A DNA stretch of 64,000 nucleotides. Source: Spiroplasma citri (GTDB taxonomy: Bacteria; Bacillota_I; Bacilli_A; Mycoplasmatales; Mycoplasmataceae). A program made the position numbers and the translations under genes. This document shows positions 46,131 to 55,864 of the stretch, piece by piece (position 1 is the stretch's first letter; the number at the start of each line of letters is the position of its first letter). The DNA is taken from positions 496,001-560,000 of the forward strand of contig NZ_CP013197.1 in NCBI RefSeq assembly GCF_001886855.1. The letters run 5' to 3'. Below the pieces are notes generated by a model that was not told the origin of the DNA, did no database searches, and was given only the letters and a program-made list of their open reading frames with translations.

Positions 46131-46319
46131 TTACTTTTTATACTTTTTCTTATTTTCTTGTTGTCTAATACTACCGTTAATACAAACTTGACATTTTTTT
46201 GTTAAGCAAACTTGACAAGAAATACACTTTAAACAACTTTTACAACCTTGGAAAGAACCTGTACAAACACGACAAGTATAGCAATTATGACCTCCACCAG
46301 GACAACAAATTTCTAACAT
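46131..46319 (-). CDS. Cysteine-rich 62-residue protein
   Basis: MLEICCPGGGHNCYTCRVCT, then GSFQGCKSCLKCISCQVCLT, then KKCQVCINGS and a basic tail. Fourteen of the first 48 residues are Cys, mostly as CxxC pairs, so it should bind several zinc ions or another metal, or be a disulfide knot if exported. It has no signal peptide. The ribosome site GGGAGGAAAAT is one of the strongest in the window. No family is recognised. Confidence 0.75.
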   Translation of the reverse strand: MLEICCPGGGHNCYTCRVCTGSFQGCKSCLKCISCQVCLTKKCQVCINGSIRQQENKKKYKK

Positions 46320-46355
46320 ATTTTCCTCCCTTTACATTTAATTATTTTTACTGGT

Positions 46356-46709
46356 TTATTTGTTTTCAGTTGTTTTACTAATGTTTTTAATATTGTCTGT
46401 TTTATTTTGTTTTTTATTTAAATTTTTAAAAGCTGCTTTTATTTCTTGAATTTTTTTATCATCATTTTTTAATAGTTCAGGGTGACACTTTTTATAACTT
46501 AATTTAAGATGTTTCCTAACTGAATCAAAATCAAGTACCTCAACTTCAATTTCATCACTAATATCAAAAAAATCTTTAATATCTTTAACAAAGTAATCTG
46601 AAACTTCACTAATATGGATTAAACCATCAGCTCTTTCTGCTCTACAAAAAGCACCATAGGGCGTAATGTTTGTTATTTTAACAATAACTTTATTTCCTTT
46701 TTCATACAT
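46356..46709 (-). CDS. S1-domain RNA-binding protein
   Basis: 117 residues. The first 75 form one S1 OB-fold: YEKGNKVIVKITNITPYGAF, GLIHISEVSDYF, VEVLDFDSVRKHLKLSYK. The rest is a Lys/Asn-rich tail. Short S1 proteins bind single-stranded RNA. AAAAGGAGATATAT precedes the start. In a mobile-element operon it may act in translation or plasmid-type copy control, which I cannot tell. Confidence 0.85.
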   Translation of the reverse strand: MYEKGNKVIVKITNITPYGAFCRAERADGLIHISEVSDYFVKDIKDFFDISDEIEVEVLDFDSVRKHLKLSYKKCHPELLKNDDKKIQEIKAAFKNLNKKQNKTDNIKNISKTTENK

Positions 46710-46767
46710 AAATAAAATATATCTCCTTTTCTAAATTAAATTTTGATAAGTTGATATTTGATACATT

Positions 46768-47485
46768 TTATCTTTGTTTATTTGTTTCTTTTAATTTTAG
46801 TTCCATTTCTAAAATTTCTTTTTTTAAGCGTAAATTTTCATTTTCAAGTAATAAATTTGGCTGCGTTTGCTGTTGTTTTTGATTTTCTTTTGCTTTCAGA
46901 GATTCCAATTCTATTTTTAACTTAGCAATTTCTGCTTTTTGTTCAGGAATATTTTTTTCATAGTATTTTATTAATTTATGTGTTGTTTTAGATGGTTTAT
47001 CTATTTTATTTCATTTTGTTTTATTTTCACTTTTTCTTCATATTTCATAATATTCTATTTCTTGTTTATAAAGAACAAATTTACTTTCATCTTCTTCTAA
47101 TTCTTTTTCTCTGATTTGAATGCGATATTCGAGAAATGGAATTGCACCTTTTTTATATTCGTCGTATCATTCTCAAGCTTGATCTCATCTTATTTGTTTT
47201 GAATCAGTATTTTTAGGGTGTAATTCACTTGCATTATTAATATGTGAGTTTTTTAATCATGTATATTTAGCAGTTATTGGGATAATACGACCAAATTTTT
47301 CTAATACTCACATAACATTATTTTTGTCATCGTCGTTTAATCTATCAATGCTTAGAGGAATATTATTAGTTCCCCCCTTGTGAGTTAATAATTGCACCGT
47401 GAATTTCAGTTGCAAGACCTCTGTCTTGCATTTTGGCAACGCGTTCTCAGTTGATTTCGCCACCTAATAATCGTCATAATCCCAT
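46768..47485 (-). pseudogene. Coiled-coil protein, one frameshift
   Basis: Starts MGLWRLLGGEINWERVAKMQ at 47485 with GGAGTAATAAATT upstream. A six-G run (complement of 47372-47377) ends the frame after about 40 residues. With five G it continues TNNIPLSIDRLNDDDKNNVM, a Trp-rich part (IRWDQAWEWYDEYKKG), and a long coiled coil with Gln-rich linker to LKLKETNKQR. Corrected length about 238 residues. No family recognised. As with other breaks, error or true mutation cannot be separated here. Confidence 0.65.
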
Positions 47486-47574
47486 AATTTATTACTCCTT
47501 TTTACTTATATTATACCGCATTTCTTATTTTTGTCAGGTGTTTTTTTACTTATGACTTTTTCTTTTCTGCTTTT

Positions 47575-49212
47575 TTAGCAACGGGTTTTTTCATCCCATT
47601 TTTTATTTCTAGTATTTTGTTTTGTAATATGACTAGCAATATTTTTATTAAGTTTATCTGCTTTTTTATAAACTTTTTTAACTGGCTTATTGTGTTTTGC
47701 TTGTTGTTTATTTTGTGAATTAACAAAAACAAAACTATTATTTGGAATATTTAATTTTGCTTTTATTTTGTTTACTTTCCCTAGTTTTTTGTTTAAAGAC
47801 TCAGATTTTGAATTACTGAAATTGCTTGTTTTTAACTTATTAGTTTCATTACCACTATTTGCCAATTGTGGGTTAAATCTTTTACCAATTGCTTTGAATG
47901 GTGTTGCAACTCCAATTCCAATTTGGCGGAAGAATCCTTTTGTTCCACCACCGCGAACTGCCCCCACTAGTTTACTTGTTGCAAGCGTTGTGACCCCAAG
48001 TCCAAAGCCCGCTAAACCAACAATCCCAGCTCTTGAACTCATTCCCTCGGTCGCGTGTCAGAAATGGCGAAAGTCAAGGGGTTTTTCTTGGCGAGATTGA
48101 CCGCTTGATGATTCACTATCTCCTCAATCAGCATCACCACCAGAACCCATCGCATTCATGGTTTTATCTGCCATACTAGTACCACCACCCATTGTCATTG
48201 CTCGTTTGGCTCTTTTGCTTTTGGCAAATCCAAATGCTTTTCCTGCCATTTTAGCAGCTCCCATTGCCATCATTCCACCAGCAACAGTTGATTTCATTGA
48301 ACTCATTCCCTCCCTAACACCAGCTGCTTCACCAATTAAGTTGGCAACAACATCCGAAAACGCCATTACTGCCAAGCCACCACCGCACATAAACAGAATA
48401 ACAAACAATGATTTTCCAATTCCCTCAATACCTAATCCTGCTAAATTAGTGCTTAAAATTGTTTGAATTGTTGTCATAAAAATAAAATATCCTGTTAAAG
48501 TGGCGGTTGATGCTAGAAATTTTGCAATTACCATATCTTTTCAAATAAATGCTCCTTTACCATTGTCAATTGTCATAATAATCATTACTCATAGCGAAAT
48601 AATAAATAAGAAAAACAATTCGATTATTTTTTGTACCAAAGCAATTCCAATCATAAACATTGCAAACAACATAAATCACACTCCAAAAACTTCGGCAATC
48701 ATATTAAAATCACCAATATTGTCAGGATAGGAATAATTTTTTGGTATATTATCACCACTACCATCTCAATTGGTATTTCCGATATTGTATAGATAGTTTG
48801 CAATATTTCCGTTTTCACCACCAAATCCCGATGTAATCATTTTGGCAATGTTAGAAATTGCAAAATTAGTCAAAAAGAAAAAGATTGGAATTAAAAAGAT
48901 AAAAACAAACGCTTTACTACCATTTTGTAAAGCAACAATAAATTTTGTTTTTGTTTCGGTGGCATCTTGAAACAAAATTTTAATCATAGTAATTGTAAAT
49001 ATTAAGGAAAATAAACACAAAGCAGTTATGACAAAATATCAGAATGCCATTGGGATATTTTGAAAACTAAATTCTTGTTTTGATCCAAACATTAAATCAC
49101 CAACCACTCCTCCCGTTAAATAATTTAGGACTGTGTTAAATGATGCAATTAATTGCAATGGCCCTTGTACAAAAATTGATCATATTAGTTTATACAGTGC
49201 ATTAAGTATCAT
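47575..49212 (-). CDS. VirB6/TrbL-like membrane protein of a conjugation-type system
   Basis: 545 residues in one frame. The N-terminal 300 residues carry about six transmembrane helices, for example FWYFVITALCLFSLIFTITM, AFVFIFLIPIFFFLTNFAIS and IIELFFLFIISLWVMIIM. A glycine- and methionine-rich segment follows (GGMMAMGAAKMAGKAFGFAK, MTMGGGTSMADKTM), then a basic low-complexity tail. This layout is that of TrbL/VirB6-type channel proteins, including those in mollicute ICEs. The end KKWDEKTRC may be shifted; one base earlier gives a Lys-rich KKPVAKKAEKKKS ending at 47550. No VirB4 or coupling ATPase is in the window. Confidence 0.75.
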
Positions 49213-49242
49213 AATTTTTCACTTCCTTTCATTTTTTATCAA

Positions 49243-49533
49243 CTATGTTCCAATACTAGGGTTATATGTTTTGATAACTTGTAAAATAACATTCATAACA
49301 GCAATTACAACTAAAATTATAATAATTGCTATAATCGGTCATTTTAAAGCACTTAAATCATTTCCTCTCGCTTCAGGATTATCAGCATTTCGCATTATTG
49401 AAATTAAAATAATAATTAATTTTCAAACTGTAAAAACAACTGCCAAACCCATTATTACTCCCAAAACAACATTACTTCATAATATAACAACATCCATTAT
49501 TCCACTAAAATCTGCTGTGTTGTTTGATTTCAT
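49243..49533 (-). CDS. Small two-helix membrane protein, VirB2-like in layout
   Basis: 96 residues with two helices (VVLGVIMGLAVVFTVWKLII; WPIIAIIIILVVIAVMNVIL) joined by a polar loop (RNADNPEARGNDLSALK). The size, two-helix layout and place beside the VirB6-like gene fit a VirB2/TrbC-type pilin or channel subunit. AAAGGAGGATGAAAAT precedes ATG. There is no sequence motif that proves the family. Confidence 0.7.
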
Positions 49534-49550
49534 ATTTTCATCCTCCTTTG

Positions 49551-49670
49551 TTATTTTAAAAATTTGTTTTTACTTAATTTGTTTCTTTTTTGATAATAAA
49601 TATTTTTCTTTTTTTGATAATATTGCTGTTGATTATTAAAGTAATTTTTAATATTGTTTTTCTTAGTCAT
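49551..49670 (-). CDS. Tiny basic peptide
   Basis: 39 residues, MTKKNNIKNYFNNQQQYYQK, then a Lys/Tyr-rich end. AAAGGAAAGAAAAAA precedes it and the start overlaps the preceding gene. Very basic, possibly nucleic-acid binding. Translation is plausible but unproven. Confidence 0.5.
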   Translation of the reverse strand: MTKKNNIKNYFNNQQQYYQKKKNIYYQKRNKLSKNKFLK

Positions 49671-49854
49671 TTTTTTCTTTCCTTTCGAAAGGTAAGTAAA
49701 ATAAATGCAATAATAAATTACCAATCATAAAATCACAATCAATTCCAAGGGCAATTAAAAACAAAATAGGGGAAATTATTAGCAACAAAATTCCAATAAT
49801 AATTGTTAAAGGATATAAAAGTAATTTTCACCAAACTTTTCTCTTATTTTGCAT
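49663..49854 (-). CDS. Small membrane protein
   Basis: 63 residues with a basic start (MQNKRKVWWKLLL) and two close hydrophobic segments (LTIIIGILLLIISPILFLIA; FMIGNLLLHLFYL). VirB3-like in size and position next to the VirB2- and VirB6-like genes, but without a recognisable motif. Confidence 0.6.
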
Positions 49855-49856
49855 CT

Positions 49857-51114
49857 TTAATTTTTCCTTTCTATTTGAAACATTGCTGTAAATATTTTTT
49901 CTAACACATCAACAACAATGCTATTACCAGCTTGTTTATAAAGTTGGGTTTCTGAAACAACTTTGCTTGCTTTATCAAAGTCTTTATTACTAAATCCCAT
50001 TAATAATCAACATTCACAAGGGGTTAACACTCGTAAAAAGTATTCTTTTTCAGCAATTAAAAAAGATAGTATTTTACTACTATCTTGTTGTTGTCTTTTA
50101 TTATCAATCATAATTTTATTGACATTACTTGCTGCGATTGTTCCCATATAATTATTTTCTGTTTTTCAAAACCGATTATATGATCCATTAATTAGCAAAC
50201 CATCTTTTGCTCGTGGTAAAACAATAAAATTACCATAATCCTTAATTGGCAATGCAATTTGTGGTGGTCTCCCGTGTCCTGTTGTAATGGTTGGAATAAG
50301 ATTATTTTTTGTTATATCATTAAAAATATTAACTTGATTATAATTTCTCAGATTAATCATTAATTTTCCATCATTAAGTTTTTTTATATCATTGGGAATT
50401 GCAATAATTTCTGCGTTTCCTCATCGCATTTGTTTTGTTGTAATTGTATAAGAACATTGTTGAATGATTTTAAGTTTATTGTTTTCAATTGCTTTTTTCA
50501 TTGATTCTTGTCTAATAAAATATTTTTCATTTACATTGTTTTCTAAAATATCTTTTACTAAAAATTTTAAATTACAAGGTTGGGGATATTGAAATTTAAA
50601 ATCTTGTTTTAATGTTGAAATCATAAATAATCGTTTTCTATTTTGGGGAATTCCATAATCTTTGGCATTCATTGTAAAATATTGGTTATGATATCCTAAT
50701 TTATTAAGTTGATTTTGTAGATTTTGAAATCCAACAAAAAACTTTTTACTTAATAAATTTGGTACATTTTCCATTAAAAGATATTGCGGTTTTATTGCCA
50801 TTGTGCTTATTAAATCAACAACTTTGTAAGCCAAACCACTTCGCTTGCCATTTAATCCTTGGCCATTATTATTGGCATTTGATATGTCTTGGCATGGGAA
50901 TGATCAAGTTATTAAATCAGCATATGGTAAAGTTTCTAATTTAGTAATGTCACCTTAAATTTGGTGTGTCATAATCATTAAAAATCGCTCGATATGATTT
51001 TTCAGCGTATTTATCATTATCACAAAAAGCAATTACTTTGTGGTTAATTCCAATCTTTTCTAATGCTTTTCTTTGACTCCCAATCCCAGCAAATAATTCA
51101 ATTACTTTAAGCAT
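49857..51114 (-). pseudogene. DNA cytosine-C5 methyltransferase, one frameshift
   Basis: Starts MLKVIELFAGIGSQRKALEK (SAM motif I). Near 50960 one extra A in TTTAAGG ends the frame; without it the protein continues GDITKLETLPYADLITW, then SFPCQDIS (catalytic Cys, motif IV), LMENVPNLL (motif VI), PQNRKRLFMIS (motif VIII) and YKQAGNSIVVDVL (motif X), to 49857. Corrected length 418 residues, full size. The long region between motifs VIII and IX is the target-recognition domain; specificity cannot be read. No restriction enzyme is nearby, so its role would be protection or regulation of the element. Confidence 0.85.
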
Positions 51115-51272
51115 AATAAACAATCATTCTTCTAATTTTTCTTTTATCTAAAACGATTCATGGATTGGGATACCTATAATAACAAAAAAATAATATATTA
51201 ATATTGTTTTCAATATAAATATTATGAATATATTTACAAAATGGGCAATTAATCATTTCTGCACCTCTTTCT

Positions 51273-51304
51273 AAAAAAAACAAGATAATTAATATCTTGT
51301 TTTG
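51273..51304 (-). terminator. Minus-strand terminator
   Basis: AAAACAAGATA and TATCTTGTTTT pair around ATTAA; T8 follows on the minus strand. It ends the unit with the 51413 gene. Confidence 0.7.
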
Positions 51305-51412
51305 TGTTATTTTCATTATTTATGTTTTTTTAATTTAATCTATTGATGTATTTTCATCTTTATACTTGCTTTTATTTTGTTTTTTGTTATCTATACATAA
51401 ATCATTTCTTCC

Positions 51413-51946
51413 TTAATTGTTTTTAATTTCGTCTAAAATTGTTTTTATATTTTTTATTTTTGTATTTATTTTTTCTAAATCTTTCTGGTCAAAATCACTA
51501 TTTTTATTTTCGCTTAATAAATTTAAAGTACTATTTAAGTTGTTTATTTGTTTTTTTAATAACTTAATTGCTTGTTGTTTTTGTTCGTCTGTAAACTCAT
51601 TTTCTTTTTGACATAGTAAAATTTGATATTCGCAATTATTTAGTTCAGACATTTTAATAAATTTTTCTGCTTGTGATTGGTTTAATTCTGTATGATAATC
51701 TGTTTCGTTTTCATAATCATTTTTACTATTTTCAATTTCTTTAATTACTTCATCATATTCTTTGATTTCTGCTGTAATTTCTTGTTTTAATTTTTCATAG
51801 TAAAAAACATCTTTGACTATTGGTTCTTTTGGTTTTGCTGGTGGTAAGTGTGGTTTATTATTTGCAATATTACCACAACTAATCAAATTCACTGTTTTTG
51901 TACACGATAACGAAAATATTGCTAAAAAACTAAGTAATTTTTTCAT
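51413..51946 (-). CDS. Lipoprotein with coiled coil
   Basis: 177 residues. Signal MKKLLSFLAIFSLSCTKTVN with lipobox LISC, then a Pro/Lys linker (LPPAKPKEPIVKD) and a long charged coiled coil (IKEYDEVIKEIENSKNDYE; LNLLSENKNSDFDQKDLE). The signal peptide is almost the same as that of the 44930 protein, so one may have been copied from the other. Surface protein of unknown role. Confidence 0.8.
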   Translation of the reverse strand: MKKLLSFLAIFSLSCTKTVNLISCGNIANNKPHLPPAKPKEPIVKDVFYYEKLKQEITAEIKEYDEVIKEIENSKNDYENETDYHTELNQSQAEKFIKMSELNNCEYQILLCQKENEFTDEQKQQAIKLLKKQINNLNSTLNLLSENKNSDFDQKDLEKINTKIKNIKTILDEIKNN

Positions 51947-51993
51947 ATTTGTTGTATCCTAAATAAAAACCATTTTCTCAATAATTGGGGTTA

Positions 51994-52413
51994 TCAATTG
52001 GGGTTATCAATATTTTCTAAATCTTCTAGTAATTGTTTTAATTCTTCTAATGTTAATTTTTGTTGTTGTATTTTATTATTTTTATAATGATTATCATATT
52101 TATTTAGTAAATCATTATTAGCATCAATGTTGTTTTGCGAATTAAACTGTTTTTTGTTTTCATGTTTTAATTTTTCAAAAGATAAAATTAAATTTTTTCC
52201 CACAATATTACCATTTTTATTATTGATACTACTATGAACCGCATAATTTTTATTTTCATCAATTTTTAAACAAAAATAATTTTTATAATTTGATAAACCT
52301 AAACAATTTTTATCTAAAACAACACAATCTTTTTGTTTGTTTATTAAAATATGCGTTTTATTTTTTATTTCTTGTGAAATTAAATTTTGGTTTAAATAAA
52401 TTTTTTTTATCAT
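51994..52413 (-). CDS. Hypothetical protein
   Basis: 139 residues from ATG 52413, with AGGTAGG 9 bases upstream (GTG 52422 is an alternative). MIKKIYLNQNLISQEIKNK opens a beta-prone domain of about 75 residues, followed by a charged linker and a helical end (LTLEELKQLLEDLENIDN). No family recognised. Confidence 0.65.
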   Translation of the reverse strand: MIKKIYLNQNLISQEIKNKTHILINKQKDCVVLDKNCLGLSNYKNYFCLKIDENKNYAVHSSINNKNGNIVGKNLILSFEKLKHENKKQFNSQNNIDANNDLLNKYDNHYKNNKIQQQKLTLEELKQLLEDLENIDNPN

Positions 52414-52519
52414 ATTTAACACCTACCTAACTTTTTTTGCTTTTAATTTTATTTTTCCTAAAATTAATATCTAATAGTATTTTAAAAATAAATAATTAAT
52501 TAAACCAAAAAATCACTTC

Positions 52520-52898
52520 TTAACGAACTGGTTCTATATTTTTGTCTGAATCTTTTTGTCATTTAATATCAGATAAATAATTTATCACTGTCACTGTATA
52601 ACTAAATTTATCTTCAACTAATTTTATCTTCCTTACTTTCTAACTTACTTGGTAAATTATTAATATCTTTAATTAGGCAATATCTATGATTATTACTTTC
52701 ACAATATTTTAAGTGCATTTCAATTGTTATTTCATCAGTTTGTAAACTTTCTCAATCATATGTAAGTTTATCTTCTTCACAAAGTAAATAAAAGTCTTCT
52801 TTAAATAAATGTTTTGATTTTAGTTTTTTAATTTCTTTATCTTTTTCAGCAAGTTCTTTTTTAAGTTTGTCATATTTAATTAATTCTGTTATATTCAT
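52520..52898 (-). pseudogene. Hypothetical protein, frameshifted near its end
   Basis: Starts MNITELIKYDKLKKELAEKD with coiled coil, then EEDKLTYDWESLQTDEITIE and NNLPSKLESKED. The frame ends at 52608, but a frame one base off continues KIKLVEDKFSYTVTVINYLS and DIKWQKDSDKN to TAA 52520. The second part looks like genuine coding sequence, so one base has been lost or gained around 52620. Corrected length about 126 residues. Confidence 0.55.
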
Positions 52899-53017
52899 TA
52901 TTTTTTCTTTCTAAAAATATATGGGTTTTTTGCAAAAATACAATAAACATTTGTGCATCATAAATGTTTATTATCACCATCTATTTTTGATCTACATTTA
53001 GGACAACTTTTCCTCAT
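52898..53017 (-). CDS. Mini zinc-ribbon protein
   Basis: 39 residues. MRKSCPKCRSKIDGDNKHLW then CTNVYC: CPKC and CxxxxC form a possible four-Cys zinc site. AAAGGAGATAAAAATA precedes ATG and the stop overlaps the next gene's start by one base. Function unknown. Confidence 0.6.
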
Positions 53018-53057
53018 TATTTTTATCTCCTTTATTTTTTACTTATCAAAAATAAAA

Positions 53058-53090
53058 AACCAACTAATTTTAATAAATAGTTGGTTTAAT
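53058..53090 (-). terminator. Minus-strand terminator
   Basis: AAACCAACTA and TAGTTGGTTT arms with an 11-base loop, followed on the minus strand by T6. Confidence 0.7.
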
Positions 53091-53093
53091 TTT

Positions 53094-53246
53094 TTATCGT
53101 ATTTGATTTAAAATATTTTCAATATTATTAACTTTATGAATTAAAGTTTCCATAATTTGTTCTAAATTGCTTAAATTGTTTTCTGTTGTTGTTTTAATCT
53201 CGTTAATTAACTCGCTAATCGTATTTTTGATATTATTTTCAACCAT
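53094..53246 (-). CDS. Small coiled-coil protein
   Basis: 50 residues, MVENNIKNTISELINEIKTT followed by ENNLSNLEQIMETLIHKVNN, regular heptads throughout, so probably a dimer or trimer. AAAGGAGAAATTATAAA precedes ATG. Confidence 0.6.
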   Translation of the reverse strand: MVENNIKNTISELINEIKTTTENNLSNLEQIMETLIHKVNNIENILNQIR

Positions 53247-53263
53247 TTTATAATTTCTCCTTT

Positions 53264-53566
53264 CTAATTTTTAATATTAATAATTCATCATTTATTTTTC
53301 TTAAAAATTAATTTTTTAATAATTTGATGGTTATTTTTGCATTGTAAAGTCAAAAATCAAAGATTATAACTTATTTTTTGTTTGTTAATAAATTCTAATC
53401 TTGCTAAACAATACCGAGCATACTTTTTACAATATCAGCCACCTTTTTTGTTTTTGGTTAATTTTGTAAAGTCCTCATTGATATAACACTGACATTTATT
53501 AATTAATCCTCTCTTATTTTTTAATTTAATTTTTAACTCTTTTCAACAGAGTTTTTTTAAAGACAC
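53264..53566 (-). CDS. Basic Cys-containing protein, GTG start
   Basis: 100 residues from GTG 53566, with AAGGAGGATTTGAAA directly upstream. MSLKKLCWKELKIKLKNKRG leads to NKCQCYINEDFTK, KKGGWYCKKYARYCLARLEF and a basic end. Five Cys residues (CQC, YC, YC) could bind metal. First gene of the long operon, next to the structured non-coding region, so a DNA-binding or regulatory role is conceivable. No family recognised. Confidence 0.65.
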
Positions 53567-53847
53567 TTTCAAATCCTCCTTATAAATAGTAAGATTTCTA
53601 AATTTTTTTATTGTGGAACACTTACCCTTTAACCATTGCAGGTTAAAGATTTATCCCCAAACCACGATAACTCTTTTATATTGCCTAAAAGAATTGCCTG
53701 CATTATGTCGTAGCGGTACGGCCACCCCTATATTGTTTATCCTCGCTTGCTTGGTTTTACGACATTCCAAGTAGGAGAGTTTTATTCGGTTGGTTTTGCT
53801 GTTATTTTCTTAAGCTAAGCAAGGTTAACGACAACTTTAACCTAATT
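53567..53847. other. Structured non-coding region heading the minus-strand operon
   Basis: No gene, yet GC content is higher than its surroundings. CTTTAACC/GGTTAAAG forms a perfect hairpin (53627-53648, 6-base loop). AGGTTAA/TTAACCT forms another (53822-53843) using the same motif. GTAGCGGTACGGCCACCCC (about 53710) and TATCCTCGCTTGCTTGG are conspicuous. The whole could be an origin, an oriT or a structured leader RNA for the operon. Confidence 0.5.
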
Positions 53848-53879
53848 AAAAAAGATAGAATTTTATATCTATCTTTTTC
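53848..53879. terminator. Bidirectional terminator
   Basis: AAAAAGATAGA and TCTATCTTTTT pair around an 8-base loop with A and T runs on both sides. Confidence 0.7.
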
Positions 53880-53913
53880 TTAGTTTTTGGAAATTTTATA
53901 CCAAACGATAACT

Positions 53914-54286
53914 TTACGCGGTCAAAATATCTTTATATCTTTTTCCATCACCTATAAAAGACATATATTTATTTTTTAAATTTATTTCAATTCTTTCGTA
54001 TTTTTTTAAGCCTAATTCTTCATCTAAAGGATAACGATTTATATTTTCTTTTTTTTCTTCATCATATTTAACATATAATCTTCTTCTTTATAGGAATATT
54101 TCCATATTCTGTTTTAATTGTTTTTGGTAATTTTGATATAACCTTATATCCTTGTAATATTTGTCCTTGTTGATATAATTTAAATATCTCATTATCTCTA
54201 TTAATTAATAAATTTTTAACTTCATTTTGTGTCTCGATTGTTTTATTTTTTTTATAATTTCCTAACAAATTTTTTTCTAACTCCAT
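53914..54286 (-). pseudogene. UPF0236 / ICE transposase-like protein, N-terminal fragment
   Basis: Starts MELEKNLLGNYKKNKTIETQ at 54286 and leads to LPKTIKTEYGNIPIK. One base later in phase the sequence reads RRLYVKYDEEKKENI, LDEELGLKKYERIEINLK and MSFIGDGKRYKDI, then TAA. These are the conserved N-terminal segments of the UPF0236 family, annotated in mollicute ICEs as Mbov_0401-like. The remaining two thirds of the protein are missing. It links this neighbourhood to ICE-type elements. Confidence 0.7.
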
Positions 54287-54400
54287 CTTATTATTTCCCT
54301 ATCTTTAAAAAATATTTTTAATATAATATTAATAATACTTAATTTGATATTTGATAAGTTTTATTATTTTATCATAATTTGAAAGCGAGGATATCTAAAA

Positions 54401-55573
54401 ATGCAAGACTTTACTGAAATTAATAACAAAAAACGAATTACTAGTTATGAACATTTAAATACAAAATATGATTTAAATTTTAGTGACTATAATTTTGGTT
54501 TTGACTGAGAAGTATTTAAAGACTTTGTTGGGGATAGTTATGCCCGTTATTTTACTTCACCAAGTTTTTTTAAGTTTGTTTCTGCGGGTCGTGGTACTAA
54601 TAAAACATGAAATCATATAGCAGAAAAATTATTTTATGCTTGTAATTTTACTGATGCTTCATCTAATATTTTACGAAGATATGCTAATACCCACGAAGAT
54701 ACTACTTTTGGAGATACAATTAACGTATGTAACTACTTATATGATAAATATGGTATTGATTTAGGACTCGACAATGAAAATGGCATTGTTTGACCTAAAA
54801 ATGTTAAAGAAGCTGGAGAAATTGTTTTTCCTAGTGGTGTTCGTATTGCTTTTGCTGGTTATGCCAATTGTAATAAAATTATGGGTAAAGTTGGTAAAGG
54901 TAGCGGTATTATAACAGCGTGAACTGATGAAATGATACATGCCGAAGAAAAAGAAATCTTAACTGATAAAGAATTAGATAAAAGATATAATAATTTAAGA
55001 GTTTCAATGTTTCGTTCTAAAAGTTTAAAAGTATCTTATGAAAAATACACCGATGAAAATAATAATGAACAATATAATTTAGACAATCCTATTCCTATAA
55101 AAGAATTATCTTGGACATTTAAAGAATGAGATAATATAACAAAACAATATACAAAAATAACAACATATTTTCATAAAACATATTCTAATCAATTTACTTT
55201 TAATCCTTTTGATAAATACCACGTATTTTATGAAAAATTTGTAACCCAATATTTACCTTTAAATGAAAGAATTAAAAATATTTTAAAAGAACATAACCAA
55301 ATATACTCAGAAAATAAACAAGCATTTAACGGTTTAGGTGTTTTTAATTTACGATTAACAATGGGGGCTGTTTGAAGTAAAATACCTAATATCACTAAAA
55401 AACTTGTTTTAACCAACAAAGAAGAACGACCAGACTTATTTGAACTTGAATATTACGGATTTGAATATAACGACAATGACCCCAGTATTTATGTTTTACG
55501 AAATTATCGTAAATATATTAAAGAATATAATTTAAAAGATTTTTATAATTCTAATACAAAATTAAAAACCTAA
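54401..55573 (+). CDS. Terminase large subunit-like ATPase, third type, shortened
   Basis: 390 residues. SYARYFTSPSFFKFVSAGRG then TNKTWNHIAEK supplies a Walker A-like loop, ILRRYANTHEDTTFGDTI is the terminase adaptor segment, and GIITAWTDEMIHAEEKEI is Walker B. The frame ends before a nuclease domain. A short continuation one base off (EYYLFSGLVIGILIGKYENE, 55576-55667) suggests that the C-terminus has been lost. It is clearly different from the enzymes at 4184 and 8731. No small subunit precedes it. Confidence 0.75.
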
Positions 55574-55696
55574 GAATAATGAATACTACCTTTTTTCAGG
55601 TTTGGTTATTGGTATTTTAATTGGTAAATATGAAAATGAAAAACCACAAGGATTAGTTACTAATTAGTTAAAATTTAATTAACAATTTAATTAGTA

Positions 55697-55733
55697 GAAA
55701 AAAGTTATTATTTAAATAATAACTTTTTTTGTA
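55697..55733 (+). terminator. Terminator
   Basis: AAAAAAGTTATTATTT and AAATAATAACTTTTTT form a near-perfect hairpin followed by T. Confidence 0.8.
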
Positions 55734-55864
55734 ATTTAAGCAAATAAATTGTTAATTATTTTTATCTATTGCAAATAATTTGAAAAGTAAGTTTAATTAC
55801 TTTTTATTTTTCTTTTTGTAAGATAATATAAAATATATCGTTTAAATAAAATGAGGTATAAATA

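Noticed and set aside
47690-49639. Plus-strand frames of 100-170 codons opposite the VirB6-like gene
   Set aside because: No ribosome sites, and the minus-strand frame of 545 codons with clear membrane helices explains the sequence.
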